Notes: generated by a model not told the origin, from the letters alone. A DNA stretch of 42,211 nucleotides from an uncultured Clostridium sp. (GCA_947569365.1 CANOSM010000017.1:1-42211); one strand, 5' to 3'; positions 17,657-26,992 are shown, counted from the first letter of the stretch. A program made the numbers and translations.

Positions 17657-19494
17657 CTCTTTACATACCCTCCTATAAAAGCTTCTAAATTTGCAGAATA
17701 AATCCCAAAAGACTTATCTAGTTCATCTGAATAAAATTTCAGTGACATATATATTATCTTCTTTGTCTTAGCTGGTAAAATTACATAATTATGTTCTGAT
17801 GTTGAAAAATCAAAATTACTAAAATCAATATTTGAAAAATCAAATCCTGATATAGAAAATTCTGATAATAAATTCCAGTTTTCTTTATCTGTTTTCTTAG
17901 CAATTTTTATTTTTCCATTTGGTATTGTTTTTACATTTACTACAGCACCTCTTTTATTTATACTTTTATATTTATTTTCATATTTAAAAGTATCTTTTGG
18001 TGTAGTCCAATAAGCTTCAATAGCCTTTCCACTATCATTTGTCCCACCTAATTTTATTAATGTTCCATTTTCAAGACCTATATATAATTCATCTTTATAT
18101 TCTCGTATAGCAGAAATATTAGAATTATCCTCACTAATATCAGTCCAATAATACCATTCATACTCTTTTCCTTTTATTCCATTATATACCTGCCTTGAAT
18201 CAGCTAAATATATTTTTGTACGAATTACACATAATAAATATCCTCTCCACTCTGCAAGTAAACAATTTTCAAAACCAATTTCATTTGTCATTTTCAAATC
18301 TACTAAACTACTTCTATGAGACAACACCTGCTCAGATGTAATATTTCCAGATATTGCTTCTAGTCCATATCTTGATATAAAAACTATATCATCATTAAAA
18401 TTAATACATTCACTATAACAGCCTAATGAAACATTACCTTGAGCAGATGGATAAATCTTACCATTCTCAGAATCAATTGTTGGTGTATGGTAAAATATCG
18501 TTGAGTTTTGCTGATTGCTTTCTTTAAACACCCACAATAAATTATTGCCTACACACATAGACTTAATTTTATTGTTATCTAATCCATCTTGATAGTAATC
18601 TAAATCAGATACATATGTTGGATTTTCTAATCTACTATGAAAAACTGCATTAGGATAATCCTTATTTCCACTAAAAAACACACGATTATCAAATACTTGA
18701 CTGATAGTACATTTACTTATTCTTTCTAAATAATTCTCCACTGTTTTAGAAAACGTTATATATACATTATCATTTCCATCTAGATCAGGGGCTGATATTA
18801 TCTGATTAAACGTTACTTTTCCTTTTTTTCTATCAACTACGAAATCAGTATTTTCAACCAATATATCTCCATTTGCCTTTACTTCTACAATCGTTTCATC
18901 AATATCCTCTGCATCTAAATAATAATCAATTGACTCACCATCTGCACAAAACTGATTAATCCTCTTTGGATTCAATAAATTTATATCTTCATACAATTCT
19001 CCTCCTCCTGAAGGACTTCTTGAAATAGTAGTTGTAGGAACATAAGAATTATTCAATACATTAGAAAGTGTTATTCCATCATATACAAGATAATTTATCC
19101 CATCTAAAATATATAATTTTGATGCAAAAACAAAAAAGCTAGTCTTGCTATTATTCATATTGTCATATAATAATTCACAATCTTCTATACTATCTGTTAT
19201 ATTATTGCATTTATATAAATTAATACCAGAATGTATTATTACTACATACTTTTTATTTATTTCATAAAAATAAATTCCATTAATTCTTTGTTCTAAATTG
19301 TTTAACTTAATTGTTCCTGGTCTTGTTTCAATACACTCCCCACCACTGACATAATTCTTATAAATATTCTTACTATCAGGGCTTCTATTAAGAGCTACCT
19401 TAGTAGGATCATTTAAAAAATCAACTCCAGCAAAATTAGAATACTGCCTTGTTATAGGAGCTGATATATTTCTTGGACTTAATTGATCTGACAT
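17653..19494 (-). CDS. Tail hub / stabilisation-type structural protein
   Basis: 613 residues, AAAGGAGTAAAAA before ATG 19494. The opening (ITRQYSNFAGVDFLNDPTKVALNRSPDSKN) followed by a repeated beta-strand body (IYFYEINKKYVVIIHSG, KLYILDGINYLVYDG, DELYIGLENGTLIKLGG) resembles a beta-propeller. This is typical of the large ring/stabilisation protein between connector and tail tip in P22-like and related short-tailed phages. It follows the 197-residue connector gene and precedes the tail proteins, consistent with such a role. Confidence 0.65.
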   Translation of the reverse strand: MSDQLSPRNISAPITRQYSNFAGVDFLNDPTKVALNRSPDSKNIYKNYVSGGECIETRPGTIKLNNLEQRINGIYFYEINKKYVVIIHSGINLYKCNNITDSIEDCELLYDNMNNSKTSFFVFASKLYILDGINYLVYDGITLSNVLNNSYVPTTTISRSPSGGGELYEDINLLNPKRINQFCADGESIDYYLDAEDIDETIVEVKANGDILVENTDFVVDRKKGKVTFNQIISAPDLDGNDNVYITFSKTVENYLERISKCTISQVFDNRVFFSGNKDYPNAVFHSRLENPTYVSDLDYYQDGLDNNKIKSMCVGNNLLWVFKESNQQNSTIFYHTPTIDSENGKIYPSAQGNVSLGCYSECINFNDDIVFISRYGLEAISGNITSEQVLSHRSSLVDLKMTNEIGFENCLLAEWRGYLLCVIRTKIYLADSRQVYNGIKGKEYEWYYWTDISEDNSNISAIREYKDELYIGLENGTLIKLGGTNDSGKAIEAYWTTPKDTFKYENKYKSINKRGAVVNVKTIPNGKIKIAKKTDKENWNLLSEFSISGFDFSNIDFSNFDFSTSEHNYVILPAKTKKIIYMSLKFYSDELDKSFGIYSANLEAFIGGYVKR

Positions 19495-19505
19495 TTTTTA
19501 CTCCT

Positions 19506-20099
19506 TTAAAAATTATAATCTCCTTCTTCTATATTTAAAGTCATTTCTTTTTTATTAGGATCTAAGCTTTGTAATTCATATCTATACTTATTTTCAAATG
19601 CAGTATAATCGGCTGATAAATCAGTCTTTAAAATATCTGATGCAACAGCATAAGGTAATAAATTTTGTGCATCAGCATCAATTTCTAATTCATATTCTTC
19701 ATCATCAGTCTCATATGTAATCTGCTTAGGATACGCATAATACTCTAATATATGTTTTCCCTCTGTTGAAGTATCTACATAAATATCATCTCCAACAAAA
19801 TTATATTTAGCTATATTCATTTTTGGACTATTAGTCTTTTCATCTAAAACTATAATATTTTTAAATTTATACATATCATCTGGAAGCTCTATTTTTATAT
19901 ATTTCTCTTCAGAACTTCTTTCAAATTCAAGATCTTTAATTTTAGTTATTTTCTTAATTCTTGCTAAATTATTTTGACAAGTATTATATATATGATTTAA
20001 TCTATTTCTTATATCTTCATCTTGAGTTAAGTACTCTGAGTCTTGAGAAAATTCCTCTATTAATGATAAAGCTATCTTTTTATTTTCCTTTAACTTCAT
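19506..20099 (-). CDS. Head-tail adaptor / connector protein
   Basis: 197 residues, AAGGAG upstream of ATG 20099, which overlaps the end of the preceding gene. Helical N-terminus (IRNRLNHIYNTCQNNLARI) and C-terminus (AQNLLPYAVASDILKTDLSADYTAFENKYRYEL) around a beta core (YIKIELPDDMYKFKNIIVLD). The pattern 'PDDM...YAVASDILKTD...Y' is that of the gp4/gp6-like connector proteins that extend the portal. Position, one gene after the coat region and before the large tail hub, agrees. Confidence 0.65.
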   Translation of the reverse strand: MKLKENKKIALSLIEEFSQDSEYLTQDEDIRNRLNHIYNTCQNNLARIKKITKIKDLEFERSSEEKYIKIELPDDMYKFKNIIVLDEKTNSPKMNIAKYNFVGDDIYVDTSTEGKHILEYYAYPKQITYETDDEEYELEIDADAQNLLPYAVASDILKTDLSADYTAFENKYRYELQSLDPNKKEMTLNIEEGDYNF

Positions 20100-20460
20100 T
20101 ATTGATTTGCTCCTTATCTTCTAAAGATTTTATTCTATTATCAATAGCCTCTATACATTCCTTTACTTCATTTATTGTACCCATCTTCTCATTTGGTGGA
20201 TAATATCCTAAATTCTCATCAAATAACAATATATCATTTTCCATAAAATCTATATTTATTTCACTTGTAATCTCTTGATTCATTTTCATTGTTCTTGTTT
20301 TAGTTATCATAGTAGTTCCTATTATCTCTTGTTCTATTTCTTGTGAAATTCCCTCTGATTCAATTTTATTCTTAAAATTTAAATTAGTGTCCTTATTTAA
20401 TCTGACTCCTTCTTTAAATTCCAATTTTGGTAATACTACATATTTCTCAAATTTCTCCAT
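20080..20460 (-). CDS. Head-associated protein of unknown function
   Basis: 126 residues from ATG 20460 (AAAGGA nine bases upstream); an ATG six codons earlier is possible. Beta-rich middle (IIGTTMITKTRTMKMNQEI), acidic, then YYPPNEKMGTINEV and a C-terminal coiled coil (CIEAIDNRIKSLEDKEQ). Proteins with this layout directly downstream of coat genes are often head decoration or fibre proteins, but no clear family is recognised. Confidence 0.5.
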   Translation of the reverse strand: MEKFEKYVVLPKLEFKEGVRLNKDTNLNFKNKIESEGISQEIEQEIIGTTMITKTRTMKMNQEITSEINIDFMENDILLFDENLGYYPPNEKMGTINEVKECIEAIDNRIKSLEDKEQINNEVKGK

Positions 20461-20486
20461 ATTCTTTTTTCCTTTCATTTGTTTTT

Positions 20487-20530
20487 CCGCTTCTACTAGA
20501 ATCGAACTAGCTCATTTGACCATTAAAGCG
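20487..20530 (-). other. tRNA-like element without an anticodon arm
   Basis: In the 100-base gap between the coat gene and the next gene. On the minus strand: acceptor-like CGCTTTA / AGAAGCG (6 of 7 pairs, one G-T), a D-arm-like GGTC-AAAT-GAGC, and a perfect T-arm, stem GCTAG/CTAGT with the canonical loop TTCGATT. There is no anticodon arm, no encoded CCA, and the total is 44 nt. It cannot be an ordinary tRNA. It could be a degenerate tRNA, a tRNA mimic, or an RNA processing signal. Confidence 0.4.
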
Positions 20531-20542
20531 ATATTAAAAGGA

Positions 20543-20560
20543 GAGTACAAAATTGTACTC
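20543..20560 (-). terminator. Hairpin after the coat gene
   Basis: Perfect 8-bp stem GAGTACAA / TTGTACTC with a 2-nt loop; on the minus strand CTCC and then TTTT follow. Probably a partial terminator or mRNA 3'-end stabiliser for the highly expressed coat gene, placed just before the tRNA-like element. Confidence 0.55.
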
Positions 20561-20578
20561 CCTCATGTTTCATATTTA

Positions 20579-21442
20579 CTAAGCTGTTGCTATTGGTATA
20601 GCTATTACAACTAATTCCTTTTGTGCAATAATTTTAGCACCAAATGTGTCTAAGCCTCTTATGTAATCTGCAAAATAATCTTGATGTCTTCCAGCTTCCA
20701 CTTCATTAATTTGTCCTGCAAAAGCAACTGCATGTTTTGACCTTACAATACAATATTCATTTTTTGCATCTTTATAAATACCATTTGTATAGAATACATT
20801 ATATGTATCATACTCACCTACTGCGCCTTTTCTAATTAAGTTATCATTATCTGTTTTTAGCTCTACTAATTCATTTTTAAATAAATTATATACACCTGGT
20901 GTTATTTCAATAACTCCTCCACCACTAAAGTTATTTTCTCTTAATTTAGTTATAGCTTTATCTATAACGGTTTTTATTCCTGCTTGAGTTCTTTCAGTTG
21001 CAGTTATCTTTGTTTCTGCACCTTCTTTGTAAGTTGTATTACCAGCTTTAGCATCTGCTGATGACTGAGCTTTACCAGCTACTAGTTTTCCTATATAATC
21101 ATCTCTTGTTACAGCTAAAGCATCTGTTGCCTTCTCTTGGAATTTATTTCTTAGTCCTGGTACAGATTGTGCTTCATCTACATCATGAACTAAAAACGCA
21201 AAATAATATTGATTATCAATTACTAAATCTTGAGAATTATCACTCATATCTTCGTAATTAATCTTTTCTCCTGTATAGATTCCTATTGTTGGGTCTCCAG
21301 CAGATAATATTTTTACAGTACTTGCATATTTGCAATCACCCTCATATTCTGTTGTACAGTTATTTACTAATACACACTTTCTTTTTAATTCATCTAAAAT
21401 TCTTTTAGACCATATTGTTTGAATAAAATTTCTTACTGACAT
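20579..21442 (-). CDS. Major capsid (coat) protein
   Basis: 287 residues from ATG 21442, which follows TTGGAGGTAAAGAAA; the TTG in that string is the ribosome binding site, not the start. Starts SVRNFIQTIWSKRILDELKR, continues with YEGDCKYASTVKILSAGDPTIG, DNQYYFAFLVHDVDEAQS, and ends with IRGLDTFGAKIIAQKELVVI. This pattern (N-terminal helix naming, 'GDTVKI', long spine helix, C-terminal 'GAK...PE') is that of P22-type/HK97-fold coat proteins. It sits just after the acidic scaffold gene, as expected. Confidence 0.8.
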   Translation of the reverse strand: MSVRNFIQTIWSKRILDELKRKCVLVNNCTTEYEGDCKYASTVKILSAGDPTIGIYTGEKINYEDMSDNSQDLVIDNQYYFAFLVHDVDEAQSVPGLRNKFQEKATDALAVTRDDYIGKLVAGKAQSSADAKAGNTTYKEGAETKITATERTQAGIKTVIDKAITKLRENNFSGGGVIEITPGVYNLFKNELVELKTDNDNLIRKGAVGEYDTYNVFYTNGIYKDAKNEYCIVRSKHAVAFAGQINEVEAGRHQDYFADYIRGLDTFGAKIIAQKELVVIAIPIATA

Positions 21443-21471
21443 TTTCTTTACCTCCAATTTTTAAAATTTAA

Positions 21472-21496
21472 AACAGAGGTTTCTTTTTCCTCTGTT
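21472..21496 (-). terminator. Attenuator-like hairpin between scaffold and coat genes
   Basis: On the minus strand AACAGAGG, 9-nt loop, CCTCTGTTTT. It overlaps the scaffold stop and lies just upstream of the coat ribosome binding site. It may adjust the scaffold to coat ratio by attenuation or mRNA processing. Confidence 0.5.
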
Positions 21497-22325
21497 ACCA
21501 TTTTGAAGCAGATTTTTCAATTGCTTCATATAATTTAGGATTTTTATCAAAATCCTTTAAAGTAAACTTTTCAGCCTCTTCTTTTGTATAGAAATCTTTA
21601 ACTTCTCCTACATTAGATTTGCTGTTCTTTACGCTTCCCATTGATTTTGGTTTATCTTTTTTAATTCCTTTAGTTGAATTATAAAAATCATAGATTTCAG
21701 TAATAGGAGTAGTTGAAGAAAACTTTGATGCAAAATCTTGAAATTTCTTATCATCTAATATTGCTGTATCAACTCCCATACTTTCTAAACTTTCTCTAGC
21801 CTTATCTTTACTTAATTGTACAGATAATACCTTGAAAGTCTCTTCTTCACGAACAGATCTTCTCTTATTTGAAAGTTCTCTTAAAGCTTCAGAAATATCC
21901 TCAGTTCCTAAAGATATAATTTCTTCTGCATCATGTTTACCTAGGACTCTTTCCTCTTCATCTCTTCTTACTGCTCTATCTGGAATATCATATCCTCTTT
22001 CCTTATAAAAATCAGACATCTCATCGTAAATATCATTTATGTCCTCTTTTCCAGTTCCAATTTTAAGCATATCAACTAATCTTTCTGTGTCTTCCCTTTC
22101 TTTGTTGTACTTCTTTCTTTCTCTAAATAATTTTGATTGTACAGCTTTATCAACTTGTTCCTGTACTTCTTCTTGTGTAAATAATCTTTCCTCTTCTTGT
22201 CTCTCCTCTTCTATTTCTTCTTCTGAAGTATCTTCATTATCTACATCTTCTTCTGAAATTTCTTCTTCATCAATAATTTCTTCTTCATTGATTACTTCCT
22301 CTTCTTTTAACTCTTCATCTTCCAT
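21495..22325 (-). CDS. Scaffolding protein
   Basis: 276 residues, AAAGGAG before ATG 22325. The first 70 residues are nearly all Glu/Asp (EEEVINEEEIIDEEEISEED), followed by a long charged helix (VQEQVDKAVQSKLFRERKKYNKERED) and a basic C-terminal helix (EEAEKFTLKDFDKNPKLYEAIEKS). An acidic coiled-coil protein with a basic tail between portal and coat genes is the standard form of a phage scaffold, which guides head assembly and is then lost. Confidence 0.8.
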   Translation of the reverse strand: MEDEELKEEEVINEEEIIDEEEISEEDVDNEDTSEEEIEEERQEEERLFTQEEVQEQVDKAVQSKLFRERKKYNKEREDTERLVDMLKIGTGKEDINDIYDEMSDFYKERGYDIPDRAVRRDEEERVLGKHDAEEIISLGTEDISEALRELSNKRRSVREEETFKVLSVQLSKDKARESLESMGVDTAILDDKKFQDFASKFSSTTPITEIYDFYNSTKGIKKDKPKSMGSVKNSKSNVGEVKDFYTKEEAEKFTLKDFDKNPKLYEAIEKSASKW

Positions 22326-22433
22326 ATACTATGTACTCCTTTCTTTTAAGATGTAAGTTCATCTTCCACGCTATTTAACGACGTATCAGCAGTTTTTTAT
22401 CGTCTATATTTAAAACTTTAATAACATAATAAA

Positions 22434-22469
22434 AGCGACAGTTTCAATCTATTCTATTGACTTATCGCT
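22434..22469 (-). terminator. Hairpin after the zinc-ribbon gene
   Basis: Imperfect stem on the minus strand: AGCGATAAGTCAAT pairs with ATTGAAACTGTCGCT, with TTTTATTA following. It starts at the stop codon of the 34-residue gene and separates the portal unit from the scaffold-coat unit. Confidence 0.6.
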
Positions 22470-22572
22470 ATTTTTCAACTGTTTTTCCACAGTTTTTACA
22501 CTTATAGGTTATTGTATTACCTTTTGTCTCATACTTAAACATTTCAACCATCTTGCAATTCGGACACTTCAT
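22468..22572 (-). CDS. Zinc-ribbon micro-protein
   Basis: 34 residues (MKCPNCKMVEMFKYE...), overlapping the end of the portal gene by 29 bases. Two CxxC knuckles (CPNC and CKNC) separated by a short beta hairpin form a rubredoxin/zinc-ribbon fold; all four Cys are present. Tiny zinc ribbons between portal and scaffold genes are common in clostridial phages, function unknown. The conserved Cys spacing and the coding overlap support it as real. Confidence 0.7.
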   Translation of the reverse strand: MKCPNCKMVEMFKYETKGNTITYKCKNCGKTVEK

Positions 22573-24334
22573 CTTCTGTATCACCTCCACCATCTCCTAT
22601 ACTATTTAGAATCTGCTCAGCTTTTAATGCTGTATCATTTTCAATCTCATTCATAGAATTATCCATATCAACTTGATTTGCCATTCTATCAGTCATCATT
22701 TGTTTTTCTAGTTCATTCTTTTGAGCCATCATATTATTTTCAATCTCTTGTATTCTTCTTTCTTTCTCTTTTCTATTTTGTATTACTTTATCTAATTTCT
22801 TTTTATTCATCGAAGAATCTTCTTCTAAACCATCAACATATTCCTCAAAATCAATTTGTCCATTAACAAGTAAATTCTCCCAAGACTGCTCTTGAGCATA
22901 TCTATCATAAGCTGACTTTGGAGTAACATCTATTTTTATATATGGATTCATTTTCTTAAGTAACTCTTGTGTAATAGTAATAGGTACTAGAACATCTTCT
23001 CCTGTCTCATTATCCTTATCTTCTACTAATACTTCTATCCCATCTGTATAATAAGCTAAATATATATCAAATAATATAAGTCCAATATCCTCTAAATAGT
23101 CTTTAAATCTATTTAACTGTTGTACTAATGATATTTGCTGTGCCTGTTGCGCTGCTAAAAGAGCTCTTCCTGATGTTTGTTCAACATTTACATTTCCTGT
23201 TGCATTATCCCCTGCATTTGCTAAATCTCTTGTCAATGTTATCATTTCATTTTGAAGAGCTGTTGCATCAGAACTCATCATTGTAGGGTTTAAATAATTT
23301 ACATAGCTATTAACATTATCTACTCCTGCTCCTGTAAGTTCTATTCTTGCCCCAACTTTATCTATTGCTTTTGGATTTCTTACTTTATCAATATTTACAA
23401 CTAACTTTGGATAAGCCATCATTTTTACAGTTATAGCTCTTCTCATTAATGTTTTATTAATCTCAATTTGATTTGGTATTAAAGTCTCTACTTCTGAAAG
23501 TCCTCTAGCATATCCTTTTTTATTTTTCCAATTAAAATGTGCAACTGGATATCTTTTCATGCCAGTATCATTATCCTTAACAATTACTACTGTTTTCGTT
23601 GTCTTTTTAAACCATACTGTACCATTTTTCTTATACATCTTAAGTAACACTGTTACCTTGTCATCTACTTCATATTTGCTGTCTTCTCCTAATTGTTCAT
23701 GTCTATCTGTATCTGGTCTAATATTCTTTATTTCCTCTTCTGACACTTCTTCTTCTCTTGCTTCTTCAATAACTTCAGTTAAACTTTTTCTAAAAGCAAT
23801 TATTATATAAGGTTGTTCTTGTATATTAGAGTTATTTTCATCACCATAATATATATTAACATTATCAACTATTTCTGCTTCTATTCCAGTTAAAGCATCA
23901 TCTAAAGGTCTATCTGCTCCTTTGTAATAAAAATAAATAATACCTTCTCCAGTTACAGCAGAATCAGTAATATTTTCTCTTACCTTTTTATCCATCTTAG
24001 TCTTTTCCCACATTGTTGCTGTATGTTTATTAAATAATTTCAGTAAAGCCTCTATCATACTTCTTTCTTGTATAGATTCATAATTATTTGAATTATATAT
24101 AATCTCATATGAATTATTAAATAAATTACCTGTTTTATGATCTACTATAGGAGCTACAACTGGATACATTAAAGGTTGCATATCTCCAAGTTTGGCACCT
24201 GTCCACTGATTTCCTATATAAAAATCAATATTCTTCTCTGTCTTATTATATAAATTCCTACCTCTATTAAATTGTCTACCTTTTTCATATAATTCCCATT
24301 CATCAGTATTCTTTAATTCTTCTATTTCATTCAT
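22544..24334 (-). CDS. Portal protein
   Basis: 596 residues, AGGAGGATATATAATAA before ATG 24334. N-terminal EKNIDFYIGNQWTGAKLGDMQPLMYPVV is typical of portals of gut short-tailed phages; then WEKTKMDKKVRENITDSAVTGEGIIYFYY, YPVAHFNWKNKKGYARGLSEVETLIPNQIEINKTL and a long C-terminal helix rich in Gln/Met (NNMMAQKNELEKQMMTDRM) with an acidic end. The portal forms the ring through which DNA enters and leaves the head. It lies between terminase and scaffold genes, the classic order. Confidence 0.85.
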   Translation of the reverse strand: MNEIEELKNTDEWELYEKGRQFNRGRNLYNKTEKNIDFYIGNQWTGAKLGDMQPLMYPVVAPIVDHKTGNLFNNSYEIIYNSNNYESIQERSMIEALLKLFNKHTATMWEKTKMDKKVRENITDSAVTGEGIIYFYYKGADRPLDDALTGIEAEIVDNVNIYYGDENNSNIQEQPYIIIAFRKSLTEVIEEAREEEVSEEEIKNIRPDTDRHEQLGEDSKYEVDDKVTVLLKMYKKNGTVWFKKTTKTVVIVKDNDTGMKRYPVAHFNWKNKKGYARGLSEVETLIPNQIEINKTLMRRAITVKMMAYPKLVVNIDKVRNPKAIDKVGARIELTGAGVDNVNSYVNYLNPTMMSSDATALQNEMITLTRDLANAGDNATGNVNVEQTSGRALLAAQQAQQISLVQQLNRFKDYLEDIGLILFDIYLAYYTDGIEVLVEDKDNETGEDVLVPITITQELLKKMNPYIKIDVTPKSAYDRYAQEQSWENLLVNGQIDFEEYVDGLEEDSSMNKKKLDKVIQNRKEKERRIQEIENNMMAQKNELEKQMMTDRMANQVDMDNSMNEIENDTALKAEQILNSIGDGGGDTEDEVSELQDG

Positions 24335-24337
24335 TTA

Positions 24338-24628
24338 TTATATATCCTCCTGATTCATTGGTGTTCCATCATATTTATCTACATTATTATAAATCTTTGA
24401 AAGTCTTTCAAATTCCATCTCTTGTTTCTTTTTGGCATCTTTTTCAGCTATTATCCTTTCTTTTGTTTCTTCAATTTTAGCTTTATTTTCAATCTTTTTA
24501 ATTCTTTTTAAAACTCTGTTTTCTTTTTTATTAGCTTTTTTAGAATTTAAAATCAAAAAAAATAACAACATTATTTGAAGTGTTGTTACTAATATCAGAT
24601 ATATAATTAAAAAATTATTATTCATCAT
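24338..24628 (-). CDS. Membrane-anchored coiled-coil protein
   Basis: 96 residues. One hydrophobic helix (about residues 4-27, NFLIIYLILVTTLQIMLLFFLIL) followed by a strongly charged coiled coil (KRIKKIENKAKIEETKERI). It starts within the end of the preceding small basic gene (ATGATGAATAA overlap). The position between terminase and portal suggests packaging or host takeover; no family recognised. Confidence 0.6.
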   Translation of the reverse strand: MMNNNFLIIYLILVTTLQIMLLFFLILNSKKANKKENRVLKRIKKIENKAKIEETKERIIAEKDAKKKQEMEFERLSKIYNNVDKYDGTPMNQEDI

Positions 24629-24755
24629 CTTTTCCTCTACTCTCTACTTTTGTTTTACCTTTCTTTTTAGTCTCTGTCTTTTCTCTTACTTTACGTTTAT
24701 TTTCTCTTTCATTTATCCATTTTTCTCTTAATTTATTTTTTCTTTTATAATTCAT
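24618..24755 (-). CDS. Small highly basic protein
   Basis: 45 residues starting MNYKRKNKLREKWINEREN, about 60% Lys/Arg/Glu. GAGGAGGAAAATAATA precedes ATG 24755, and the stop overlaps the next start. It could bind nucleic acid. Too short for family assignment, but the ribosome binding site and overlap make it credible. Confidence 0.55.
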   Translation of the reverse strand: MNYKRKNKLREKWINERENKRKVREKTETKKKGKTKVESRGKDDE

Positions 24756-24770
24756 TATTATTTTCCTCCT

Positions 24771-26567
24771 CTATATTATTTCTATACTATCTCCATAGTC
24801 GATTTGATTCGAATTATCTTTCTGCCTTTCTATATCAAAATTATAATTTTTCTTTATTGCTTTTTCCTGTGGTTTCTCAATTTTTTGTTGAGTTCTTATA
24901 TAATAAACAATAGCTAGAGCCATAATTAAATCATCGTGTGAACCTTCCTGTGCTTCTGGTCTTCCATTTTTATTAGGATTTCTTATAAATACTAATGCCT
25001 CATTTAATGTATCTCTATCATTAATCCAATCTATATGATCATTAAATATTGCTTGCAACATTGCTAATATAAGTGGTCTTGTTACTTGTGTAGTCTTAAA
25101 TCCAAACTTAGAAAGCAATTTATCTTTTATTGTATCTTCTTGTTCTCTTACATATTGATTTTCATATCCATATTCATATAACTTTTTTATTGGATATGTT
25201 GAATAATTTGCTTCAATTCCAATAAAAGCATAATTGAAATACTTTCCAAGACAAAACATTTGTCTTGTATATTCATCTTCATCAAACTGTAATCTTAATT
25301 TAGCTACTTGCTTTCCAGTTTTATTATTTATCATCTGTCCTGTAAAATAATCAGACCCATCACCAGCAGTATCTCCTGACAATACATAAGGTGTTGTCAG
25401 TTGAGGATTTTCATATATATCAATTATTCCATTTTCTTTATCTTCCAACCATTTAATATTCCATATCTTAGATTCTGTATATTCATATTCAAATCTTCCT
25501 TTCTTTAGAGGTATCTTTAAGTCTTTAAGTCTATTTATAATATTTTCCCTGTTTAAATAACATTTACCAGATGTTAAAAATGCTTCATCTGGAAAACAAG
25601 GATATTCTTGTTTTAACTTTTCTTTATCTATCTGTGTTAGAAATTTCTTATAATACCAATATATCTGTTCTAATTCTAATTTCTTCTCTTTCAATAACCA
25701 TTTACATCTGCTAAAAATCCAATTATCAATATTATATATGTTATTAACAAACTCTTGTTTTATTCTTTCAGATTCAAAATTAATTCTATATTCTTTAGTC
25801 TTCCACCATTCAAAAAAACAATTAATATGCTCTCCTGATTCCCACATTTTTTGAAAATCATTATATCCATTTGCTGTTGATTCATATATCTTTATACAAT
25901 CTAGTGTAAATGCTTCTCCTAATCCAGCTAATATATTTGATAGACTTTTCCAAAAAGCACACTCTGAACCATGAAAAAAATTGATTGTTTTAGATCTACC
26001 AACATTATCTGTTGCTGAAGATACTGACCAATTAGAATTTATTTTTGAAAATAATAATTGTCTTCTATTATTATATTTTTCGGTAGGCTTTAATATATCA
26101 GGTATTTTATCATACACAAATTTAGCTTTATTTTGAAATATTGCTTCTGTATTTTCAGAACAATCTGCTAAAGTAAAACCTTGAAAGTTTCTTGTTAAAA
26201 TAGCTTTTGCTAATTGATATGCAGTAATTAATGTTGTAAATCCTTGTTGTCTTCCTTTTAGTACTAGGAAAGTTAAATCTGTTATTAATCCATTTTTATA
26301 TTTATATATACTTTCTTTTACTATACTTAAAAATTCTTTTTGCACATCATTTAAGAAAAATGGAACTGTTTTTTGCTTTTTATCTACCACACAGAATATT
26401 AATTCTATTAGATATTCAGGATTGTCTTTAATTTCTTTCAATAGATACTCATTAGATACTATTTCGATTGATACTGCCTCTGTAAATATTCTATCATCTT
26501 CTATATTATTGGATTTTTCCCATCTTTCTTTTCTTTTTTGAATTAAATATTCAGAAGTATAATTCAT
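24771..26567 (-). CDS. Terminase large subunit
   Basis: 598 residues. ATPase half: Walker A-like KGRQQGFTT near residue 111, then the SECAFW motif near residue 202 (HGSECAFWKSLSN), typical of the coupling region after Walker B. Nuclease half: YVLSGDTAGDGSDYFTG (first Asp), GIEANYS (Glu region), and HDDLIMALAIVYYI near the C-terminus. This is the full ATPase + RNase H-like nuclease layout of TerL, which cuts and pumps DNA into the head. It follows TerS directly; the ribosome binding site (ATAAAGAA) is weak, suggesting coupling. Confidence 0.9.
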   Translation of the reverse strand: MNYTSEYLIQKRKERWEKSNNIEDDRIFTEAVSIEIVSNEYLLKEIKDNPEYLIELIFCVVDKKQKTVPFFLNDVQKEFLSIVKESIYKYKNGLITDLTFLVLKGRQQGFTTLITAYQLAKAILTRNFQGFTLADCSENTEAIFQNKAKFVYDKIPDILKPTEKYNNRRQLLFSKINSNWSVSSATDNVGRSKTINFFHGSECAFWKSLSNILAGLGEAFTLDCIKIYESTANGYNDFQKMWESGEHINCFFEWWKTKEYRINFESERIKQEFVNNIYNIDNWIFSRCKWLLKEKKLELEQIYWYYKKFLTQIDKEKLKQEYPCFPDEAFLTSGKCYLNRENIINRLKDLKIPLKKGRFEYEYTESKIWNIKWLEDKENGIIDIYENPQLTTPYVLSGDTAGDGSDYFTGQMINNKTGKQVAKLRLQFDEDEYTRQMFCLGKYFNYAFIGIEANYSTYPIKKLYEYGYENQYVREQEDTIKDKLLSKFGFKTTQVTRPLILAMLQAIFNDHIDWINDRDTLNEALVFIRNPNKNGRPEAQEGSHDDLIMALAIVYYIRTQQKIEKPQEKAIKKNYNFDIERQKDNSNQIDYGDSIEII

Positions 26568-26571
26568 TTCT

Positions 26572-26979
26572 TTATATCAAATCTTCCAATCTTTTGGTTG
26601 TTATTTCTCCAGAATGTTCAACAGATTTATTTTCTTTCCAACCGAAATTATTTTCTAAACTAAATCGTGCTCCATTATATTTTTCTTTACTATAGATCAT
26701 TTCTTCATTATATATTTCTATTTTTCTTCTTGCGCGCGTTATCGTGTCAAAAAATTCATCATCTTTACTATAATTAATAAGAGATTGTCTACTCATATCA
26801 AGAGCATCTGCAAGACCTGACATTGTCCATGGTCTTATTCTTTTCATTTCTATAATATTTCCTTCATCATCATACTTAATAATAAAACATGAATTAAAAT
26901 AATTATCTATTTTTTCTTGCATTTCTTCTGCTGAATTAAAAATTCTAGGTCTACCTCTTTTTATAATTTCATTTTCCAT
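26572..26979 (-). CDS. Terminase small subunit
   Basis: 135 residues, TTAGGAGGTATAA before ATG 26979. Begins KRGRPRIFNSAEEMQEKIDNYF, then a helix-turn-helix (MSGLADALDMSRQSLINYSKDDEFF), a helical middle (ITRARRKIEIYNEEMIYSKE) and the common ending GARFSLENNFGWKE. This is the P22 gp3/phage-packaging type small terminase that recognises DNA for packaging. It holds one of the few CGC arginine codons (ITRARRK), so CGC is read normally here. Confidence 0.8.
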   Translation of the reverse strand: MENEIIKRGRPRIFNSAEEMQEKIDNYFNSCFIIKYDDEGNIIEMKRIRPWTMSGLADALDMSRQSLINYSKDDEFFDTITRARRKIEIYNEEMIYSKEKYNGARFSLENNFGWKENKSVEHSGEITTKRLEDLI

Positions 26980-26992
26980 TTATACCTCCTAA

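Noticed and set aside
20487..20530. A functional elongator tRNA
   Set aside because: It has no anticodon arm, only 44 nt and no encoded CCA, so it cannot decode a codon by itself.
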